The translations under genes were made by a program, and so were the position numbers. From positions 124,001 through 188,000 of the forward strand of contig NZ_JAGEKR010000001.1 of assembly GCF_017565405.1 (NCBI RefSeq): a stretch of 64,000 nucleotides of DNA. Direction: 5' to 3'. Shown in pieces: positions 59,019 to 64,000 of the stretch (within the stretch, counting starts at the first letter, position 1; each line of letters opens with the position of its first letter). The notes below the pieces were generated by a model. It worked only from the letters and a program-made list of their open reading frames with translations. It was not told where the DNA came from and searched no databases. Source of the stretch: Allobranchiibius sp. CTAmp26. Its GTDB lineage: Bacteria > Actinomycetota > Actinomycetes > Actinomycetales > Dermatophilaceae.

Positions 59019-59585
59019 TCACAGCGCCGACGTCGGCACCGTGCCGGGGTCCTCGCCGAGGGAGTAGACCATCGCCATCTCGTCCTCGGGGGAGTCCTGC
59101 TCCTCCGGGACAGTCTGCGTGCCCTCCGGCACACCGGTCACCTTCATCGGCCGACGGGCATCGGTGGGACGGAAGCCGAAACTGCTGGCGAACGCGACGC
59201 CCCGACCGTTGTCGGTGCCCACCCAGTAGACGACGAACTGGAAGGAATCGGTGCTGGCCTGCTCGACACCGGCCTGCACGAGCTGCCACGCGACGCCCTG
59301 GCCGCGCAGATCCGGCTTCACCCACAGCCCGAACAGCTCGCAGCTGCGCGGATCCTCCGCGGGAGACCGCCCGACCGAGACGACGCCGACGACGTCGTCG
59401 CCGCGTTCGGCGATCAACCGGCGGGAGCGAGCCAGGCGGCGACGCCAGAACGCGTCGTCGAACTGCCGTTCCTGTGCGGCGCTGGCCGCGAAGGCGTTGG
59501 GACTGTCGGACAGTGCAGCCAGCCGTACGTCACGGTAGATCTGCCAGTCCTGCTCCCCGAGAGCACGAACCGTGATGTCAGTCAT
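59019..59585 (-). CDS. GNAT-family N-acetyltransferase next to the deacetylase
   Basis: 188 residues. Motif A reads LFGLWVKPDLRGQGVAWQLVQAGVEQA (acetyl-CoA loop RGQGVA) and motif B YWVGTDNGRGVAFASSFGF. The C-terminal ~45 residues are an acidic extension unusual for the family. It lies 24 bases upstream of the HDAC-like gene, so the two are likely one transcript, and 58 bases after proC. Confidence 0.88.
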   Translation of the reverse strand: MTDITVRALGEQDWQIYRDVRLAALSDSPNAFAASAAQERQFDDAFWRRRLARSRRLIAERGDDVVGVVSVGRSPAEDPRSCELFGLWVKPDLRGQGVAWQLVQAGVEQASTDSFQFVVYWVGTDNGRGVAFASSFGFRPTDARRPMKVTGVPEGTQTVPEEQDSPEDEMAMVYSLGEDPGTVPTSAL

Positions 59586-59643
59586 GCCGGTACTCTCGCA
59601 CGGCGGTCGCGCCCGGGGGTAGCGGCGTCCACCCCTCGCGGCC

Positions 59644-60456
59644 TCACTCCCCCGCAGCCAGCTGGGCCGAGCGCCGTGCCGCCGCCTCGATCGCGGTGAG
59701 GAACGCGGCGCGGACCTTGTGGTCGTCCAGTTCGCGCAGTGCGGCCATCGTGGTGCCGCCTGGACTGGAGACCTGCTCGCGCAGCACGGTGGGGTGCTCG
59801 CCGGTCTCCTTCAGCATGGTCGCGGCGCCGTAGAGGGTCTGCACGACCAACTCGGTGGACGTGCCACGCGGCATCCCGAGCAGCACGCCGGCCTCGATCA
59901 TGGCCTCGACGACGTAGAAGATGTACGCCGGTCCGCTGCCGCTGATGGCCGTCACCGCGTCGAGGTGGTGCTCGGGCAGCGCGACGACCCTGCCGCAGGC
60001 CTGCAGCAGCCCGGTCGCGGTGGCCAGCTGGTCGGCGTCGCAGTGCGCGCCCGGGCTCACCGCGGACATGCCCTGGTCAACCAGGGCCGGGGTGTTCGGC
60101 ATGACGCGGGCAACCGAGGTGCCGTCCGGCAGATGCGTCTCCAGGAACGCCGTCGTGATGCCGGCCGCCAGCGAGACCACGAGGGTGCCCTCGCCGACCG
60201 CACCCGAGATCTCCCCGAGCAGCGCGCGCATGTCCTGCGGCTTGACCGCGAGGACGAGCGTGGCCGCCTGGGCGGCGGCGTCGGTCGCGGGGACGGCGCG
60301 TACGCCGTACTTGCCCTCCAGGTGCGTGAGCCGCTCGGGGCTGCGGTCGCTGATGAGCACGGACGCGGGGTCGCGGCCGCCGCGCAACCATCCCGAGAGC
60401 AGCGCCTCGCCCATCACCCCGGCTCCGAGGATCGCGACCGTGTGAGCGCGTGACAT
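59644..60456 (-). CDS. proC: Pyrroline-5-carboxylate reductase
   Basis: 270 residues. VAILGAGVMGEALLSGWL (NADPH site), AVKPQDM, RVMPNTPALVDQG and the C-terminal DAVTAISGSGPAYIFYVVEAM plus EQVSSPGGTTMAAL are the P5CR signatures. It makes proline from P5C. The ATG at 60456 is two bases from the proline dehydrogenase stop: biosynthetic and catabolic proline genes share one transcript, which is odd. Confidence 0.96.
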   Translation of the reverse strand: MSRAHTVAILGAGVMGEALLSGWLRGGRDPASVLISDRSPERLTHLEGKYGVRAVPATDAAAQAATLVLAVKPQDMRALLGEISGAVGEGTLVVSLAAGITTAFLETHLPDGTSVARVMPNTPALVDQGMSAVSPGAHCDADQLATATGLLQACGRVVALPEHHLDAVTAISGSGPAYIFYVVEAMIEAGVLLGMPRGTSTELVVQTLYGAATMLKETGEHPTVLREQVSSPGGTTMAALRELDDHKVRAAFLTAIEAAARRSAQLAAGE

Positions 60457-60458
60457 GG

Positions 60459-61412
60459 TCAGCCCTTGCTGATGAGGGAGCGGGCGAAGAACATCGCGTT
60501 CGCCGGTCGTTCGGCCATCCGTCGCACGAGGTAGCCGTACCACTGGTCGCCGTACGGCACGTAGATGCGCATCTGGTGGCCGGCGTCGGACAGTCGCTGC
60601 TGCTCGTCCGGGCGGATGCCGTAGAGCATCTGGTACTCGAAGGAGTCCGAGGCACGTAGGCACCGGTCGGCCAACGAACCGGCGATCTGGATCAGTCGGG
60701 GGTCGTGACTGGCGACCATCGGATAGCCGTCGCCGTGCATGAGCACCTTGAGGCACCGCACGTAGGACAGGTCGACGTGCGACTTGTCCAGGTACGCGAC
60801 GCTGCCCGGCTCGTCGTACGCGCCCTTGCACAGTCGGATCCGGCTGCCGGCGGTCGCGAGATCGCGGCAGTCGGCCTCGGTACGCCGCAGATAGGCCTGC
60901 AGGACCGCGCCCACCCAGGGGAAGTCGGCGCGCAGCTCGCGGACACCCTCGAGGGTGTCGTCGGTGGTGGTGTGGTCCTCCATGTCGATGGTCACCGTGG
61001 TGCCCGCCGCGGCGGCCGCGGTGCAGATCTCCCGCGCGTGGTCCACCGCGATCTTGTGCCCGTCGTGGGGCAGAGCCTGGCCGATGGCGCTGAGCTTCAC
61101 GCTGACCTCGACGCCGCCGTGCTCGGCCAGTCCGGCGTCACGCAGCGCCCGCAGGACGTCCAGGTAGGCGTCGCGGGTGTGCTGCGCCCCCTCCAGATCC
61201 GTGCAGTCCTCGCCGAGGAAGTCCAGCGTGCCGAGCAGTCCCTGCTCGTGCAGTCCGGTGCTCGCGGCGACCGCGTCGGCGGTGCCCTCGCCGGCGACGT
61301 AGCGGCGTACGACGTCTCGGCTGACGGGCGCGCTCTGCACGACGTGCCGCACCTTGTCGTTACGGGACAGGCCGAGCAGGCCTGCGCGCAGTGCTGCGCT
61401 GGGGTCGAACAC
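60459..61412 (-). CDS. Proline dehydrogenase
   Basis: 317 residues of the PRODH/FAD barrel: VSVKLSAIGQAL, VTIDMEDH, VLQAYLRRTEAD, IRLCKGAYDEPG, YGIRPDEQQRL and VPYGDQWYGYLVRRMAERP are family motifs for FAD and proline. It oxidises proline to P5C, passing electrons to the quinone pool; the P5C dehydrogenase is not adjacent. It lies directly ahead of proC and just after the transglutaminase-like gene. Confidence 0.95.
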   Translation of the reverse strand: MFDPSAALRAGLLGLSRNDKVRHVVQSAPVSRDVVRRYVAGEGTADAVAASTGLHEQGLLGTLDFLGEDCTDLEGAQHTRDAYLDVLRALRDAGLAEHGGVEVSVKLSAIGQALPHDGHKIAVDHAREICTAAAAAGTTVTIDMEDHTTTDDTLEGVRELRADFPWVGAVLQAYLRRTEADCRDLATAGSRIRLCKGAYDEPGSVAYLDKSHVDLSYVRCLKVLMHGDGYPMVASHDPRLIQIAGSLADRCLRASDSFEYQMLYGIRPDEQQRLSDAGHQMRIYVPYGDQWYGYLVRRMAERPANAMFFARSLISKG

Positions 61413-61428
61413 GATCGATCTCCTCGAG

Positions 61429-62274
61429 TTACGCGAGCCGGCTGATCTCCACGGTCACGAACATCTTGCTCCCCGGTGTACCGGTGAAGATGCCCCGCAG
61501 GGGTACGACGTCGGAGTGGTCGCGACCCTGCGCCACCTCAATGTAGAAGTCATCCGGGACGACCCCTGCACTCGGGTCGACCGCCGTCCACGCGCCGTCC
61601 CACCACTGGATCCACGCATGTGACACACCGGTGACGTTCGCACCGACCGGCGCGTCCCGGTCGGGGAAGACGTACCCGGTCACGAACCTGGCCGGGATGC
61701 CCTGCGAACGCAGCGCGCCGAGGGTCAGGTGCGCGAAGTCCTGGCACGCGCCCTGGGCGTCGTCCCAGGCGCCCGCACAGCGCGCGTAGACGGTCCGCCG
61801 GCCCGCGACGTAGTCCAGCCGTTCACGGATCGCGGCGATGACGTCGGTGACGAACGCCGCCGGTGTCGGGGAGTCCTCGCGTATCCGGGTGACCACGTCG
61901 GCGAATGCCGTGCCGAGCGCCGTACGCGGCGCGATGCGCAGCACCTCCTCGAACTCGTCACGCACGGCGGGATCGGCGTACTGCTCCCAGGTCATGCCGG
62001 TCGTCTCGACGGGGTGCCGGTCGACGGTGACGGTGCTGATGGCCACGACCTTCAGCTCCTCGTGCGGCTCGTGCAGCTCGAACGACGTGACGGTGGTGCC
62101 CCAGTAGTCGGTCCACTGCTCCATCCACGGCGTCGGCGTGACGTCGACGCGGGAGTGCAGCACGGTCTGCCGGGCGCTCGAGAGCGGCGTGAGCCTTGCC
62201 TCGTTGTAGGACTGCGTCGCCGGTCCGGTGTAGGTGTAGCCGGTGCGGTGCACCAGCCGCATGGTCACGCTCAC
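61429..62274 (-). CDS. Transglutaminase-like cysteine protease-fold protein
   Basis: 281 residues. An N-terminal beta domain (Bact_transglu_N; MRLVHRTGYTYTGPATQSYNEARLTP) precedes the catalytic core: ARCAGAWDDAQGACQDFAHLTLGALRSQGIPARFVTGYV with the nucleophilic Cys, GVSHAWIQWWDGAW (His) and AVDPSAG (Asp). The GTG at 62274 overlaps the alpha-E gene (GTGA). It forms an operon with alpha-E and ATP-grasp proteins, a combination predicted in the literature to modify or degrade peptides. Confidence 0.92.
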   Translation of the reverse strand: MSVTMRLVHRTGYTYTGPATQSYNEARLTPLSSARQTVLHSRVDVTPTPWMEQWTDYWGTTVTSFELHEPHEELKVVAISTVTVDRHPVETTGMTWEQYADPAVRDEFEEVLRIAPRTALGTAFADVVTRIREDSPTPAAFVTDVIAAIRERLDYVAGRRTVYARCAGAWDDAQGACQDFAHLTLGALRSQGIPARFVTGYVFPDRDAPVGANVTGVSHAWIQWWDGAWTAVDPSAGVVPDDFYIEVAQGRDHSDVVPLRGIFTGTPGSKMFVTVEISRLA

Positions 62275-63200
62275 AGCGCCTCCGTCAGCCACTCGGGCGC
62301 CACGACGCCCTCGAAATACCGCTTCGCGATCGCCTGGGTGGCGTCAGCGCAGACGCGCTGCAGCTCCTCCATCTCCCGCGGGAGGTCGGTGACGAGGTCG
62401 GTCAGCGGCAGATAGGACAGTCGAGCGTGCGCCTGGCCGATGACCCGGGCCGCGTCGCCGCCGAAGCCGACCCGCCGCGACCGGGGGTCGAGCTCTTCCA
62501 GGCAGTGGCCCGCCTGCTCCAGCAGGTGGGAGATGGACCGTGGGAAGAGCCGGTCCAGCAGGAGGAACTCCGCTGCGGCGCGGGGTGATTCGGTCACCCG
62601 ATACACGCGGGTGAACGCGTGGGCGGCGCCGCAGGAGCGCAGCGTGAGCGCCCACGCGCCGTTCGGGCCGGAGACGTAGTTGCCCATCATGATCAGCCGC
62701 GCGGTCATGTCGATCCGCTCGATGCTGCGGCCCAGCACGATGAACTGCCAGCCGTCGTCGTGGCTCTGGGTGCTGTCGGCGAGCGCGGAGATCATGCTGG
62801 CCCGTTCGCGCACGAACCGGAACGCGTCCGCGGGTCGCCGCTGTTGCAGCTGGCCCGCGAGCACCGCGTTGTAGGTGCTGTTGATCGCTTCCCACACCTC
62901 GGTGGAGACGACCTCCCGCGAACGACGGGCGTTCTCCCGCGCGGTCTCGATGGCGTAGGCGATGGACGGCGCCGCCGTACGGTCCAGCAGCAGGGTCTGC
63001 AGCAGCGCGTTGGCGTCCGGGGTGCCCTCGCCGTAGTCGATGCCCATGGCGGCCATCACCGACCGGCAGGTGGCCTCCTCGTCGATGACCGGGTCCTCGA
63101 TGAGGAGTTGCAGGTAGGTATCGAGGATGCGTGCCGTGCATTCAGCGCGCTCGACGTACCGGCCGATCCAGAAGAGGGCCTCGGCGATCCGGCTCAGCAT
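62271..63200 (-). CDS. Alpha-E (DUF403) domain protein
   Basis: 309 residues, mostly helical. LSRIAEALFWIGRYVERAECTARILDTYLQ begins the family; EAINSTYNAVLAG, LADSTQSHDDGWQFIVLGRSIERIDMTARLI with the ERxDMTAR block and LLDRLFPRSISH are typical. It is an inner partner of circularly permuted ATP-grasp enzymes, of unknown activity. The start is exactly at the ATP-grasp stop and the end overlaps the transglutaminase gene. Confidence 0.93.
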   Translation of the reverse strand: MLSRIAEALFWIGRYVERAECTARILDTYLQLLIEDPVIDEEATCRSVMAAMGIDYGEGTPDANALLQTLLLDRTAAPSIAYAIETARENARRSREVVSTEVWEAINSTYNAVLAGQLQQRRPADAFRFVRERASMISALADSTQSHDDGWQFIVLGRSIERIDMTARLIMMGNYVSGPNGAWALTLRSCGAAHAFTRVYRVTESPRAAAEFLLLDRLFPRSISHLLEQAGHCLEELDPRSRRVGFGGDAARVIGQAHARLSYLPLTDLVTDLPREMEELQRVCADATQAIAKRYFEGVVAPEWLTEAL

Positions 63201-64000
63201 CTAGCGCTCACCGCCGAACGACGTCTGCACGGTCTGGCTCTGGCTCTGCGTGCCACCGGAACCGCTCTGCGACTGCCGTTGCGGCTGCGCGGATTCGGTG
63301 GGAGGGGGCTGGGACTGCGTCGTGTCGGGCTCGGCCGAACGTCCGGCGCGCAGGCTCGGATGGACGACGGCGTCCTCGGCGGCCGGTGCCGGTGAGGGCT
63401 CCGGGACGGCGCCGCGGTCGCCCGCGAGCACCCAGGTGTCCTTGGAGCCGCCGCCCTGGCTGGAATTGACGATGAGCTCACCCTCCGGAAGTGCCACCCG
63501 GGTGAGGCCGCCGGGCAGCACCCAGACCTTCTCGCCGTCGTTGATCGCGAACGGCCGCAGGTCCACGTGCCGCGGTGCCATGGTGTCGCCGATGAGCGTC
63601 GGCACCGTGGACAGCTGGATCACCGGCTGCGCGATCCAGCCGCGCGGGTCGGCGATCAGTCGCTTGCGCATCTCGTCCAGTTGGGTCTTGGTGGCGCGCG
63701 GACCGATGATGATGCCCTTGCCGCCGGCGCCGTCGACGGGTTTGACGACCAGCTCGTCGAGCCGGTCGAGCACCTCGGCGCGGTGCTCGGCGTCCTCCAT
63801 CCGCCAGGTGTCGACGTTCGGCAGGATCGGCTCCTGGCCCAGGTAGTAGCGGATCAGGTCGGGCACGTAGGTGTAGGTCAGCTTGTCGTCGGCGACGCCG
63901 TTGCCCACGCCGTTGGCGATCGTGACGTTGCCGGCCCGCGCCGCGTTGAGCAGCCCGGGCACCCCGAGCATCGAATCCCTGCGGAAATGAACGGGATCCA
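63201..64000 (-). CDS. Circularly permuted type-2 ATP-grasp protein, C-terminal part (5' end outside window)
   Basis: The frame is open to base 63998 and reads [51 protein letters not shown] (ATP loop), [34 protein letters not shown] and [26 protein letters not shown]. The last ~65 residues are disordered and rich in Gln, Ser and Pro ([33 protein letters not shown]). The N-terminus is lost past the window edge. It is the amide-ligase partner in the ATP-grasp/alpha-E/transglutaminase operon. Confidence 0.93.
   Translation of the reverse strand, partial: DPVHFRRDSMLGVPGLLNAARAGNVTIANGVGNGVADDKLTYTYVPDLIRYYLGQEPILPNVDTWRMEDAEHRAEVLDRLDELVVKPVDGAGGKGIIIGPRATKTQLDEMRKRLIADPRGWIAQPVIQLSTVPTLIGDTMAPRHVDLRPFAINDGEKVWVLPGGLTRVALPEGELIVNSSQGGGSKDTWVLAGDRGAVPEPSPAPAAEDAVVHPSLRAGRSAEPDTTQSQPPPTESAQPQRQSQSGSGGTQSQSQTVQTSFGGER

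Noticed and set aside
1-64000. tRNA, rRNA, transposase or integrase genes
   Set aside because: I scanned the intergenic gaps by eye and saw no cloverleaf-like sequence, and none of the supported proteins is a transposase or recombinase. A tRNAscan or IS search could overturn this.

Overview
The window is a high-GC stretch of an actinobacterial chromosome, without rRNA, tRNA, phage or transposase genes. Evidence for an actinobacterium: bS22 (a 32-residue basic ribosomal protein), DUF3027, DUF2530 and DUF4229 proteins, a mycothiol-type DinB-fold enzyme, an XPB-like helicase with its Helicase_C_3 partner, a rex-hemACD-type operon, a complete classical menaquinone gene set minus the early genes, and many apparently leaderless genes. 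Gene order from proC through the HTH/bS22/epimerase/acyltransferase/glutaredoxin genes, rex-hemA-C-D-B, hemL, phosphatase, ResA-CcdA-ResB-CcsB to menA, menE, menB and menC recalls, from memory, the Rv0500-Rv0553 region of Mycobacterium tuberculosis. I would place it near Dermacoccaceae/Intrasporangiaceae, but this is inference.

Layout. 1-4.5 kb: end of a PadR regulator, a molybdate/tungstate-type binding lipoprotein, a fused permease-ATPase whose 5' end looks frameshifted, and a hydroxyacid-oxoacid transhydrogenase-like iron alcohol dehydrogenase. 4.5-9.7 kb (minus): DUF6421 protein, SDR, an AbiEi-domain/DUF559-like protein enclosed by inverted repeats, and a threonine-aldolase-like lyase, headed by a candidate DtxR/IdeR iron box. 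9.7-19.7 kb: acyl-CoA dehydrogenase, SDR, aldose epimerase, acyl-CoA synthetase, Helicase_C_3 protein, M13 peptidase, HMG-CoA lyase. 19.7-30.5 kb: secreted beta-propeller protein, hydrolase, DUF4190 protein, XPB helicase, DUF2530, zwf, two tandem secreted four-cysteine paralogues, DUF3027, cold-shock protein, HAD phosphatase, small membrane protein. 30.5-37.3 kb: menB, menC, menE, menA with interspersed genes and a 51-bp tandem repeat array after menC. 37.3-40.5 kb: acetyltransferase, DUF2255, glutamine-synthetase-like enzyme, metallo-beta-lactamase hydrolase. 40.5-53.2 kb (minus): cytochrome c maturation genes, hemL, MarR regulator and rex-hemACDB with a Rex operator. 53.3-54.7 kb: divergent TetR/SDR pair with two operators. 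54.7-61.4 kb (minus): glutaredoxin, acyltransferase, epimerase, bS22, HTH, HDAC-like deacetylase, acetyltransferase, proC, proline dehydrogenase. 61.4 kb to the end (minus): transglutaminase-like, alpha-E and circularly permuted ATP-grasp proteins.

Functionally, much of the window serves respiration: menaquinone (menA, B, C, E), heme (hemA, B, C, D, L) and System II cytochrome c maturation lie together, and Rex links heme synthesis to NADH/NAD+. The less explained parts are the DUF6421 operon, the secreted paralogue pair, and a striking set of non-coding palindromes and repeats: nested double hairpins at convergent gene ends, an inverted-repeat-bounded gene, a palindrome present both between genes and inside menE, a 76-bp hairpin next to hemL, and the 51-bp array.
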